From: Zeugodacus cucurbitae
Lineage: Eukaryota > Arthropoda > Insecta > Diptera > Tephritidae
Reading direction: 5' to 3'
NCBI RefSeq assembly: GCF_028554725.1
Contig: NC_071668.1
Coordinates: 55,409,732 to 55,473,731, forward strand
Length of the DNA stretch: 64,000 nucleotides
Positions within the stretch are counted from its first letter, which is position 1. Every line of letters begins with the position of its first letter. The position numbers and the translations under genes are program-made. Positions 1 through 12,300 of this stretch are shown piece after piece. Under the pieces are notes generated by a model, which saw nothing but the letters and a program-made list of their open reading frames with translations, searched no databases and was not told the DNA's origin.

Positions 1-303
1 ACTATTTGTTTGATGTCACGGGATATTTCGCCTTGTCCTCGTTCCCTACCAGACCCATACGCTTTGCTTCCTTATCCAGACTGGAAAAAGTAGAACTAAA
101 GGCGCGGGTGTTGTTTTCAATGATATCGATTTCATCGGCGTACGCCAGCAGATGAACTCTTTCTGAATATTGTACCTTCTCTATTTAGCTATGCGGATCG
201 TATTATTTATGCCAGCATTAAGTAAAAGAAGTCACACGATAATGAGACACCCTGTGTGAAACTTCGTTTGGTATCGAACGGCTCAGAGAGGTCCTTCCCC
301 ATC
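1..303 (-). mobile_element. RTE-clade LINE fragment (reverse transcriptase part)
   Basis: Read on the minus strand, this matches the RT core of the larger copy at 21563-23729. From 303 downward come the stretch after the fingers (KDLSEPFDTKR-like), then LAYADEIDIIE, which corresponds to the YADD catalytic motif but with the second Asp changed to Glu, then DKEAKRMGLV. Small deletions and a stop show that it is dead. The fragment continues off the left edge of the window. The family assignment rests on resemblance to insect RTE elements and on the internal match. Confidence 0.8.
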
Positions 304-1968
304 CCTCATATATACATTACGAGGAATATTGCAAAGTCCCATAAGAATTGAGGCAGAATGACACTGCACAGTAAAGAAATTGAAACGCAAGCATAGGAGA
401 ATGCAAGCAGCAACCAGCTCCCAATCCTCCTTAACGGAGAAGAAATAGAAGAAAAGGAAGTTAAAGCCGTTGCCGAAAGTAGCTGACAAAAAAGGCAACG
501 AAACAGAAATACTAATGCGTTGGGAAGAACTTCAAATTAAAGAATGTGTTACTCCGTTGGAGATGCCACATTTTAGTTACTATCTCTCGGTATGCACTTG
601 GTTGCATTGTCTACTTCTCTTATGCATAACGGCTTGGCTGCTGTCGCACCAGCGCCACACACACACACACAGTTGGTTCCCTTGATACACACAGATACAG
701 CGCACGAAACCATTTGTGATAGCAGCAGTTGCAAAACAAATAAAAAAGTAGAAATTTCAAGAAAACTTTTCACATCGACATTGCAGTATTGAAGTTGGGA
801 GCATGCGGATGATGGCAGCGAGAGAGAGTGGGAGGGAGAGAAAGATAGTGGTAGAGGGTCGTAGCAGATAGCTTCAACTGACACTGGTATGTAAGTGTCA
901 GTATTATGGCGTACGGGTCGTATACGTAACATTGCGTTCGTTGATAGTCATCATTACAATAAATATTATGTAGATGATTATGTTGATGATGAAAATGAAA
1001 ATAATGACTACAATGTTCAACAGAAATATGTTTATGCTGTCACAGATTTATCGCTAGCTCCAACCAAAGCGTTGGGATGGCTGCTTTTTACTTTTTCTAT
1101 ATGGTTTCTTACACTTCTCTCTATCCCTCTTGTTTGAAAAGTATTCGCATGTATGCTTGTAAGTGAACATATCTGTTTCGAGAATTAATTAAAAAATAAA
1201 ATCACTGTGAGCAGCACGAGCAGAATTTCACAAACCTTTTAATAACTTTTTTCGCTTTCTGCTTTGCCCATGACACACCAAATGTCACTCGCCGGATTTA
1301 ATTATGTGCAATTTAGCTTCATATTTCTGCTGATTATGATGACGGTAATAAAGTCAGACATACGAAATAGAAAATCACAAGTTGCAAAGGTATTTCATTT
1401 GAAATTTCATTATATTTCCCTGCCCTACTTAATTGAGTGTGGAGATCTTTTTAGTCATAAGGTCTCATTCTTCTATGACATTTTCGAATATTTTGTTTAT
1501 TGAGATAATGAAAAAGGCCATTTCAGAAACTTTTTTGAAGTTGGAGGTTAATATTTTTATAAAAAGATATAATTTTTTTAAATTTTTTATTCCCAACGTT
1601 TTTTAATAAAATGAGAGATGGCACTGCGAACGAACTTTTATGTAAAAACGTATTTATGACTGATTTCGTGTTCAATATTGATATGCTAGATATATCAAGA
1701 AGTTTTGGTCCAATATTATATATATTTCCTATAACTTTAAAAGCACTTACTACTCCATTCTCTAAATCAAATTTCAGCAAATTCATACTTTATGCTGACC
1801 TATATTCCACCTTTAAGCTGAGATTTGTTGATGCATATGCGCTGAAATTATTATTTCGATATTTGGGAAGTTCTAAGTTGAAATATGGTTTTTCAGCAGG
1901 GTGATTTAAAAACCTTGTCCCTTTTAAAAAAATATATCAATATATCAAACTTCTAAAAAATACTCTCC
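304..1968. other. AT-rich non-coding, nothing recognised
   Basis: There is a short (CA)n run at about 658-671 and a GA-rich patch at about 817-846. Open frames here are short and low in complexity, and none looks like a conserved protein. The first coding exon of the alpha2delta gene could in principle lie here or upstream, but I could not find a signal-peptide exon. Confidence 0.5.
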
Positions 1969-2137
1969 TGTCATCAAATAAACAGTCAGCGCACTTGCGT
2001 CTTGGTTCCCAAGTCACCTGTGACAGTCATAATTTTGAAGTCGTAGATAATTTCGTATACTTTGGAACCAGCTTCAACAACATAAACAATGTCAGCCTCG
2101 AAATCCAACGCAGAATCACTCTTTCCAACAGGTGCTA
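1969..2137 (+). mobile_element. RTE-clade LINE fragment
   Basis: Nucleotide match to about 23229-23397 of the large RTE copy. This is the segment just after the RT palm, running from the CTCCTGTCATCAAA part through to the CTCTTGCCAACAG-like part. It is interrupted by substitutions and stops. It is about 170 bp, with no flanking duplication that I can see. Confidence 0.8.
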
Positions 2138-2255
2138 GTTTAGAAATTATATTAGCTATTTAGAAATATTTCCTTTAAATCTAAATCTAAATCTAGATAG
2201 ATATCTGAATATATAGGAATTACTTGAATCGAAATGAAAACTTAGACATATAGAT

Positions 2256-3045
2256 AAAACAAGTAAGGATTTTATAATCTCGCAATTTATTGATGTAATA
2301 AAATGAGATGGCACACAATTTGACCCATATATTTGGTATATGAATTATTATAAAGTGAAGGAATGAGATATAATTCAAAATTGAGTTATATTAGAAGTTG
2401 TCGTGGTTGTGAACCGATTTCATCCATCTACCACACGTGTTAAGGAACTATTATATACTGAATTTCATTGAAATCGGTCGAGTAGTTCCTGAGATATGAG
2501 ATTTTTGGGAGATGCCACACCCATTTTCCATTTTGTAAAAAAATCTGAGGGCAGCTCTTCTATGCAATTTTTTCTATAAAATTTAATGTTTCTGACGTTT
2601 TCTGTTTGTTAGTAACGAACTTTTAGTAATTTTCAACCTAACCTTTGTATGAGAAGTGTACGTGGTTATTTTCCGATTATATAAATTTGTATAGTGTGTA
2701 ATAAGGGATGTATGGGAAACGACTGCAGAAAGTTTGGTTTATATAGCTTTATTGGTTTGCGAGATATTCATACAAAACTGGCTGGGGCCACGCCCACTTA
2801 AAAAAAAATTACATCCAGATATGCATCTTTCTAGTGCTACCCTTTATACCAAATTTGTATAGCTTCATTTATGATTAAGTTATGACACTTTATAGGTTTT
2901 CGGTTTTCGCTATTTTGTAAGCGTGGCAATGGTCTGATTTCGTCCATTTTCCCAAGTTATTATTATTCAAGTTATCCGTTGGACGGACAGACAGACATCC
3001 GGATTTTAACTCGTCTCGTCATCCTGATAATGTTGATTGTGGAAT
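2256..3045 (+). repeat. Dispersed repeat with GTCY-type microsatellite, degraded copy 1
   Basis: Related to the copies at 14291-15350 and 29184-30074. It shares AACAAGTAAGG at the left, the phrases GAACCGATTTC and CATTGAAATCGGTCGAGTAG, a CCACACCCATTTTCC block, and near the right end GGACGGACAGACAGACATCC. It lacks the terminal hairpin at its right end, so it is older or truncated. The GTCY microsatellite resembles the dipteran mini-me/DINE-1 (Helentron-like) elements, but that link is an inference. Confidence 0.65.
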
Positions 3046-4661
3046 TCGTCTCTGAAAGAACTGGTAGATATTTAAGGCACAGTTTTCTCAAAGTGAGTGT
3101 GCTTTTCGATAGACGACAACTAGTAGAGATCTGTTTTCATAAACATACTTTGTAGCTGTAAGTATACCATTATCCCGGGATAATAAGCAAATGGCTCAAG
3201 TTTGGCCAAACACCTTTCCCACATTTAAAACATCTCTCCGCACTTGTCATTTGAAAAAGGCCAAAGAAGTTAATGAAATTTACGCCAGAGTTTAAATCAA
3301 TTAAAATCCTTAGACTTAAATACTGCTCGGAGACAACTTTCTACTTTATTTTGCTTTGCCTAATGAAAATTACAAAACTAACTAATTAGGCGAGTAATTG
3401 CTCAACTGGCGCTCTACAGTGTCAAATGCTATTCACAAGTGCCACACCCACTCTGCTGAATGTGAAATCATATTTTCGCACTAAACCTTGCGGGCACACG
3501 CCGGAGTGTGATACGAGATAATACCATGGCTCTTCATTATGTAAGCGCAAACTTATTAAATATGCCCAGACAGAGAAAATCACCAATTTGTCTGGGCATT
3601 TCGCAAATTATTTATTTTCACTTAACGTTTAAACTTCAAACTTCTAATTTTGTTTGTATGTATTTACATTGTGAAATCTTAAATCCAGCAGAGCGTCTGG
3701 CCGCGCAGACGAGCCTAATGAATTCAGTTGAATTTTTCGATTATTGAAAATTTCACTGGGATTATTTGAGACACGTCACACAAGTCAACAGTTGAGCAGG
3801 CAGACTCAATAACAGTTATATACTATATAAATACTTTGAATCCAAAAATACCGCATGACATTTGTCTTCCATATTTTAAGTAGAAATTCTGTTGAACTCA
3901 ACATTTTGAACTCCTCACTCCAAACTCAGTTGAGTTACTGTTACTCATGCTCCAAAGCTAATGGTTACCCGCTCACTCTGCGTCAAGCAATCGAAAGAGT
4001 GTTGAGTGCAGCTGGAGTGCGCTGCTGAATGGAGTTTGAGTTCAACTCCTTGTTTGTAGTGGTTGTGACGCTGTAGATTTTCTTGCTTTGCAGCCAGCTC
4101 ATTATTTTAACTTTATATACATAAATATTTCGCTTTATTATTGTTTCATGCAGCATAACTGTTTTCCCCACATTCATTCAATCATTTTACTATGTGTGTC
4201 TCTGCTGCATTCACATCTCTTCGCTATCTCCACACATATTATGTATGTATGTATATGTATAATGCGTAGAACTCTTTTGCTGGCAGTTGAACAAACTTTT
4301 CTAATTAATTCACAAAAAAATTTTAATGGAAATGAAACCGGCAAAACTAAGTGCACGCATGAATGGTGCGTGGCTCTAGTAGACGCGTACACATGCTCAT
4401 ATTCTAGGTGAATATATGTATGCTTGGGGTAGAGAGTTCTCTTGAAACTAAAAGTTTGCCACATAAAGGTATTATCCATACTTTATAGAAGACATTTGAA
4501 AAATAATTTTGAAAAAAAAATACACGAATGAGACTCGTATTAATTATAGAAGAGGTGGATCTGTGCGTTGTCGATCTTTCTTCGTATAAAAAATATTTAT
4601 ATCCGTTACATACACTCGGCAATCCTTGATATGATTAATATCATACATGTTATATTTATAT
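3046..4661. other. Non-coding, nothing recognised
   Basis: Unique-looking AT-rich sequence with a short TATG-type repeat near 4237-4262. No coding exon or RNA gene is recognised. Confidence 0.5.
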
Positions 4662-5066
4662 TCTTCTTCTTCTTGACTGGCATAGAAACTGCTTACGCAG
4701 TTATAGCCGAGTCCACAACAGCGCGCCACGCATCTCTCTTTTTGGCAGTTTGGTGCCAATTGGTAATATCAAGTGAAGACAGGTTCTCCTCCATCTGGTC
4801 CTTCCATCGGAGTGGAGGTCTTCCTCTTCCTCGGCTTCCATCAGCGGGTACTGCATCGAACACTTTCAGAGCTGGGGCACTTTCGTCCATTCGAAAAACC
4901 TGACCCAGCCAGCGTAGCCGGTGTCTTTTTATTCGCTGGACTATGTCTATGTCGTCGAACAACACATACAACTCATCATTCCATCTTCTGCGGTATTCGC
5001 CGTTGCCAATGTTTAAGGGACCATAAATCTTCCGCAAAACCTTTCTCTCGAAAACTCCTAGTGCCG
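4662..5066 (-). mobile_element. RTE-clade LINE 3' end with (GAA)n tail
   Basis: On the minus strand the frame at 5037-4693 reads the C-terminal region of the element: FDDIDIVQRIKRHRLRWLG, RMDESAPALKVFDAVPA, then SRGRGRPPLRWKDQ. It is almost collinear with 23396-23671 and with 12786-13170. The 3' tail is a short (GAA)n run at 4662-4673. The match stops abruptly at about 5066, where mariner sequence starts. Confidence 0.85.
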
Positions 5067-5067
5067 T

Positions 5068-5968
5068 TTATATTAGGTTGTCAAATATCTCGCTTCCGCT
5101 ATTTAGTTCTTTATTCAATGCTTTATAAAAAGTGTTAAAGTTATCGGATTTAGTTCCAAAAATGTTAGATAATCTGTTTCCATCTAGACGGCAACTTCAT
5201 AATACTAATAATTTGGATGCGATAAAACCTCCCATCCGAGCTGCCGTAGCTTCTGTCGAGTCATCAACGAAGTGTGTGTGGTCTGCCGTTTTCCTGGTGA
5301 AACACTACTCTATCCTGTTGGCCAATTCTGGACGCTTCTGGTCGATCGCTTGCTTCAAGCGTTCCAGTTGTTCGCGTTAGATGGTAGAATTAAGCGTTTG
5401 GTGATATAGGTGCAGCTCATAGTGGATGATTCCCTTTCAATCCCACCAAACACACAGCAAAACCTTCCTGGCTGTCAATCTCGGTTTGGCCACTGTTTGG
5501 GACGATTCACCGGCCTTCGACCACGACTGTTTTCGCTTGATATTCTCGTAGGCGATCCATTTTTCTTCGCCAGTCACTATCCGCTTCAAAAATGGGTCGA
5601 GTTCATTCCGTTTCAGCAGCATATCGCAGGCATTGATTCGGTCCAGAAGGTTTTTTTACGTCAAATCATGCGGTACCCAAACAACAAGCTTTTTTGTGTA
5701 TGCAGCCTTTTGCTAATGGTTTAAAATGTTTTGCTATCTAATTCGATGTTTTCCATGATTTGATCGGTATTCGTCATCACAGGTCTTCCGCCGTCTGCTT
5801 TTATCCATGGTGTCGTTTTCACCTGCTCTGAATCGTCGAAACCATTCCTCCGCAGTTCGAAGTGATAGAGTACCATCCCCCAAAACACCGCATTAATCTC
5901 ACGGAACGTTTCTTTAAAATAACTTTAAAATATCGCAAATTTCGGCGTTAGTGAACTCCGTGTTTATT
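5068..5968 (-). mobile_element. Mariner transposon remnant, inactive
   Basis: The end at about 5071 begins TTAGGTTGTCAAATATC, a mariner-type terminal repeat. The minus strand encodes mariner transposase pieces in order. From about 5860 comes a helix-turn-helix-side EEWFRRFRAGE, then WVPHDLT (about 5670), LLKRNELDPFLKRIVTGEEKW, KVLLCVWWD (to 5437), ELANR and VFHQENGRPH (about 5300), and IMKLPSRWKQII near 5180. Both visible catalytic Asp positions read Glu (TGEEKW for TGDEKW, HQENGRPH for HQDNARPH). The stretch holding the third acid is deleted and several frames are shifted. It is about 0.9 kb, against about 1.3 kb for an intact mariner. Confidence 0.85.
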
Positions 5969-5975
5969 TTCAAAG

Positions 5976-6140
5976 GAGCCTAAATCTTCCTCAAAGCCTT
6001 TCTCTCGAAAATTTTTAGAGTCGCCTCATCGGATGTTGTCATCGTCCACGCTTTTGTACCATATAAAGCAGGATGGCTACATAATGAGCGGCTTGTAAAG
6101 TTTGGTTTTTGTTCATGGAGAGAGGACTTACTTTTCAATT
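5976..6140 (-). mobile_element. RTE-clade LINE fragment
   Basis: The minus-strand frame contains GTKAWTMTTSDEATLKIFERKALRKI, equivalent to the GAEAWTMSTSDETALGVFEKKVLRKI region of the copy at 12786-13429. Its left end repeats about 45 bp already present at the right end of the 4662-5066 fragment, with several differences. The two are therefore better read as separate insertions than as halves of one. Confidence 0.75.
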
Positions 6141-6337
6141 CAATTGTGTACCTATATATATATATCGATGCTAACATATGCTCATTAAAAATCTTAATCG
6201 TAACAGCAGGAGAATCAATGAAAAATAAAACATTTTCTATGATGAAACTTCAAATTTTAATATCCTTGCACATTTCCATAAGCTAACATATTTCACTAAT
6301 TTTTGCTTTCATTTTTCGCTTTTCTCATCCTCAACAG

Positions 6338-9300
6338 CGTTTTAAGGACAATGACATCGAAGTGAAGCGAAAGGATGGCATCATGTTGCTGCGCGAATTA
6401 GCAGCTGAGGTGAAGAATTTCATGGATTTCAAACGCAATGCTGTGATGGTGAGTCACACAAACATACGTACATTAATATTTTATCAATAAGCGTAACTGT
6501 GAATCGACGTAACAGAGTTATGCCGCAGCCAATGCCAAACTAATGAAGGCGGAAGCGCCAAAAATCGCAAAGGCAGTGGCGACGACGTCGCGAGGGCTGT
6601 GTGAATACACTACACGGCAGCGCTCATGTGGGACGAGATGTGTGCGCCACATTGGCAGCCAACAAAATGTTCTTTTGCGCCTGAAAGTAGGCAAAGGTGG
6701 TAGAGGCGCACGTCACAGCGCGACTGTCGACGCAGTGAAGTGTTCAAAAATTATAATTTCTTTGATATCCGCGAGCGTTTTTTGGGAAATTGAAACAGAA
6801 ATTCAATGGTGTCTCTTAGTGCGCTGCACGCTGGTTGTGTAGGCATCTATATTTTATGATAGTCTCTATATATTTGCGTGCGGTAACTACTATGTCATCA
6901 TTTATAAACGGGACGATATAAGATTTTGAGGCAAGAATATGAGGAAAGAAAAAACGGTGCCGAAATAAGCTGTAACTTCAAAACAACGCCGTTAGGCTTT
7001 TGTAGCGCCTACTAAAAAATACCAAAAATAAAGAAAATCAACAAAGCAGCGGCTAGCTGAATGCCAAGAACACTTCCACTCATTATGAAGTTACCAAAAG
7101 GGTTCGGACAATCTCTAAGCCTATGTAGAAGTATAAATATGTATGGAAGGATCAAGAATATATGTATATATTAACCAAAATTTATGAAATAGTGTCGGTT
7201 AATTTTATACTGCTGCTGGCGCTTACGTTTGCGTCGCACATAAAACAAAAGCGTAAAGACTCACGTTTCCATGATATTGCCATTACGTTGCGAGGTTATT
7301 GGGTAATAAATAAAAAATATATTATATATGCATAAAGTTTAGTTACCTTAAGGTATGCCCGTGTGCGCAGATTTTATTTAGTGGTTTCTCGATGCGATGA
7401 GCTGCCTTCGATGACACACAACTTATTTGTAGCCGCTGGTCAATCGTTTGCTGTGACTAACAAGCCCTGAGGTGTTTGCAACTTATGATTGGTTTTATTA
7501 CTTATTTAGTTCTTAATTTTTGGGTCACTGATTTATATTTCCTGTGCTTTATTTCGAAAGCTCACATGTAGTCAAAAGATAAAGGCTTCAATTTTCTAAT
7601 CGTAGTTTAAAACAACAACTTGTTCCAATTTAGATTTGACAGAGGAAAGGCTTACACCTTTTTTAAGAAGTTGCGTATATTGTAAAAATTATAGGAATCT
7701 GCGTTTTATAATATTATTTCACTGTATACAGATTGAGACCTTCACCGTGTCATCCGACGTCCTGACTCAAATAAATCAATGCTTAATCAGCCTTATTATA
7801 GACTTCATGTGAATACCCCATTCCCATGAATTGTTATTTCCACACGAAAGAAGAATTCATATCATGAATTTCGTGTGTATCAGAACTTATACATACATAT
7901 TCGAATTTGTTTTGATTTTTTGATGATTCGTTTTGGAGCTATAATTGGAGATTCATTTTTGAAATTTTATAAAGCCAATTATGCAACTATTTTAGCATAA
8001 AAGTATGCCTTTTTAGCATTTTAATACCCGTGACATGCCTTCCCCGACTTGCGTCCTCGGAAACAGATGGAAAGGTATATTTGAAGGAGTTCTGTATTAA
8101 TAGAACTTGAACAACTTGACGCACATTGGGTAGCAACTTGAATTCGATTTCGATTGTGGCCTAATGATCAAGGATTCATGTTACTATTCCAAAATACTTA
8201 TACTTTCTCCTTATAAACTGTATTTGTTAATATACCCAGGTAGATTATATGACTGTTTCCCACAAGATGAGCATACATATACTATAGGGACAGTCCTTTG
8301 TGAAGTCAGGAAAACGCCTAAATAAGATATGAGGATTCGAAAAAGCGCTGTGAACCTACTATAAATCTGCTTAGGTGTTTTACTTCTAAATCCGCTAATT
8401 CAGCAAGTTCAACAGCTTTACAATTTTGAAGTAGCCCGTTGACTCTGATAGTGAGGATAGGAATTTATTTACCAGTACCAGTTTTAAACTCGCAGTCAGC
8501 TAGCTTAGGGCTAGTATAGCCGCAATCCTATCAAAGTGAGCTTCTTTAAGCCTAATAGCAATTTTCGTGACCATACACAGTCCGGCTATATCAACTGATT
8601 CAATATGCAGTAAGAAGTTAAGTACCAATCGTCCGCCACCACGAAAGAATCTCATAGATTAATATTGTCTTAACTATGGTTAATATAGACAAACAACTAC
8701 TTAAGAAACCATCAAAGTAAAGACATTTAGAATTCAGATTTATGTTGTTAGCATTCCCTGGATATACGCAAAATTGCTACACTTAAAGTGGCAAAAATAT
8801 TGAAGATTTAGGCTTCATTGGTCCACACTTTTGTAAACTGAAGATGAAACCAACTTTATCTCAATGATGGACATTGCAGACAAATGAATACAGAGTGCTT
8901 TTTGGGTATACATTTGAATGACATCAATCAATTAAAGAAATGAAATGAATAAAGAAATGAAGTCAAGTGATTTTATCATGGTGGAACAGCTTTCGATGAG
9001 TTTCTTTAAATTTTTGGTTTTGATAGTATACATACCAAGTAGGACTGACCAGTTGGAAATTAATAAATAGTGGGTTATTTGACCCTAGGTGATCCAAGAA
9101 GTGGTACATTTTTGAATGGTCTTTTTTGACAGATCTCCTGTGAGTCGTGTCGAGGTGTCATATTATTTTTGTTCACTATTGTTTGACATTTCATCATGGA
9201 AAGACTTACTACTGAACCACGTTTACAAACTTTCTTACGAAAATTAACGTTCTGTAAATAATCTATTTCGCGCGCTTCTCTTTATGGTCAACATAATACT

Positions 9301-12300
9301 GAGCGTACTATTCGCTACACCATTCCATTTTGAGACCCTGCAATCGTTATTGGATTATATTCGACCGAATAGACCACGTCCAGCGCGCAGTAAACGGTTT
9401 GGTGTGATTTGTGAGCTTGTGATATCATCGGTCTACATTTATTCAAAATTGATGTTGATGAAAACCTAACAGTCAATGGGTATGATTATCGCGCCATAAT
9501 AACCGACTATTTGATGGCTGAAATTGATGCTCGTGATCTCGGCGACAATGGATTTATTGAGAGGATACTTCGGTGAGCAGATAATTCCACGCTATGGCAC
9601 GGTCGATTGGCCACCAAGATCGTGTGATATCACGCCGTTAAACTTTTTCCTGTGGAGATATGTGAAGTCTAAACTTTATGCGGACAATCTCGTTTCGAGC
9701 AAATCTTCACGCGTATAGTTTCCCAGTTACCAGTCGAAATGCCCTAACGGGTTATCGAAAATTGGACTCAACGGATGGACCCTCTGAGACGTAGCTGCGG
9801 TCGACATTTGAAAGAGATAATCTTTAAAAAATAAATGCCTAAGAATGTTCCTTCGAATGATGAACAATCCCTATACAATTTTAATTTGCGTGATTGATTT
9901 TCTGTGATTATTTCTTTAAAAAATAGTGAAACTCGAAATGGATCACCCTTTATCTAATTGTGAGATAAGCTCGATATTTTCGGATACATGTGAATTTGTA
10001 TAAACTTAAAGTTTTTAAAGCAAACTGTCTCATAAAGTGTGCGTCAACAAATACCGCTATTATGAACCCGAATGACGGAATCATAATACGAGTTATACAA
10101 TTCTGCTGAGAGTTTATCTGAGCGTCAAGTTTCTTAGCGGAGAGAATTTTTACTTAATCTGACAGTCATCTAACAGTATCCAATGAATTTTATCGATAAT
10201 TTTTTCATATTCAAATTCAGCACGAAGGTTTACATTGCGTTTTAAGCGGCTATAAAATTGTTTCTTAACCAAAGATCATTCAAACACAAAACTGGTGACA
10301 GGAATATAGGGCGGCACATGGTTCCTGTTTAATATATAAAAGTTTTGCAGAAGCGAAAATAAAATTTTTCCTCCATAAAAGATTTATCATAAAATCCATT
10401 AACTTTTGAAATCAAGCTTTATTACCTTTTGACTGCTAAAATGTCCATAACCTAAACCTTGTATAAAAAATATATACTGGTTTAATTATATTTTAAAATT
10501 TACAATTTTCAACAAGAGACCACATTCAAAGCATATATTTACTTAGTCAAAATCGTGTAAATAATCGTTAGATTAGCTTCATGTTAAGTAATTCATTATT
10601 TTTCTACTGTACAAATCAGGCTACTAAAGTACATTTTATTAAACATATAACTTTAAATATTACTTCAAGCAGGCAAAGCGAGCTTTGAGAAGCTTTTGAT
10701 GAGCTGGCAAATATTTGTGCTAAACTCATATATAGTACACATGAGGCTGATGCGACTAACACACTGCGGCATGCAGCACAGAATCCCTAAGTTGACGGCT
10801 GATTGCGAAAAATAAACTAAAACAATATTCAAAGGCAACGAAATGCCAACAACTTTGAACAGCATAATATGTGTATATAATATTTATAAAATTGCAACAA
10901 CATAAGAGAAGGTACACTTTGCACACCAATTTCATTTTGCACCTTTACTCCTCACATGATACTTTGCCTGCATTGAAGATATTACTTTACTGCTGACACG
11001 GTCCGGCAACACCACAAACATCTGCCACCCGCAGCCATGGCCGCATCCGCATTTTATATGCAGAAAAGTTTGGCACAACTTTCTAGTTTTCGTACCTCTT
11101 TCTCTCTATTTAATATTAGGTGGAGAAAAAAAGGTTTCCAAATTTCTTACGGTGACGCCCCACAACTGCTCGCACTCACACGCTTTCATACCCTTTTCAC
11201 ATGTAACTCTATTCCACGAAGGATTACGGTGTCGCTCTTCTTTGAAACACCTATCCCAACGTAAACCAACTGTGAAAAGATATGCAACGGTTAATACATA
11301 CATAAGTCTTTAGGCATCTATTTAGTTGCTACGTGTAGCGGCGCACACGAGCATGGTCGGTAGGCATTACGATGATTCCCCCACCTGCTTTGGTCGTTGG
11401 TCTACTACTGTTTTATGCTTAAATTCATTGCCTTCGTCCATCATTTTATGCGGATATATTTGCCTTCAGTCTCTATTACGTTTGTGTGTATGTGTGTGAA
11501 TTCACTAAAACACATACAAACTTTTTTCACCTCCAGTTACATTAATATTTATTGGACCAAGTATCTTTAGCATTTTTATTATGCATGTTTTATATATTTT
11601 GCAAGCTTTGTTTTACTCGTTTTTTATTCTTGTTGTTGTGTCCACACATTAGTTTCGATTGGATTATCTTCGAAATTCCTTTAAATACGATTACTTGGGC
11701 CACGGAAATCAAATGCTTACATATATATAAAACTATGTGAATTAGATTTTTGCGTATTGACTAAATTATAAATGAAGCACAACTCTATAAAATTTCTAAA
11801 ATGGCGAATATATCGAAATATTGGAAATTACACATTCAAAACTTAAGGCTGAGTTCAGAGTGCACAGTTGTTAGTCACAAGCGTGATTAAAATCGTATAG
11901 CATTTTCGCAAAGGAATTAATTGATCAATTAATCTGAATTTGCTCGATTAAAGCGGCAATTTAGATCGATTCACCATACAAAAGAAAAATCTTATTTTAC
12001 TACATTAATTTTTACAAACATTACATTACAAATCTAGTTGAAACTGCTTTGCAGTAAATTGGGTTGGGTTTATTTAAAATAGCAATCAGCTGTTGAAACT
12101 TAGCAACTTCTTATGAACATATTTAACAACTGATCGTTTATCGAGTAACCGTCTGTGCGAAATGCAAGAACTGGTTTCTCAATTATAATCTTAATTAATA
12201 GAATTAATTTGGCTGTGCAAAAAGGCTATTACTTCAATTCAAATTCCATTCATCCAATTCCATTAATTTTATTAAAAACTAAACTCATTTTATTTAAAAA

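Noticed and set aside
2185..2205. (CTAAAT)n run as an interstitial telomere-like repeat
   Set aside because: Only about three units, and flies do not use such telomere repeats; it is a simple microsatellite.
6513..6842. Open frame just after an AG, downstream of the 6338 exon
   Set aside because: It could be a second exon, but exon 6338-6448 joins 26368 in phase with a family-consistent protein. This frame has no similarity to alpha2delta and ends in a stop.
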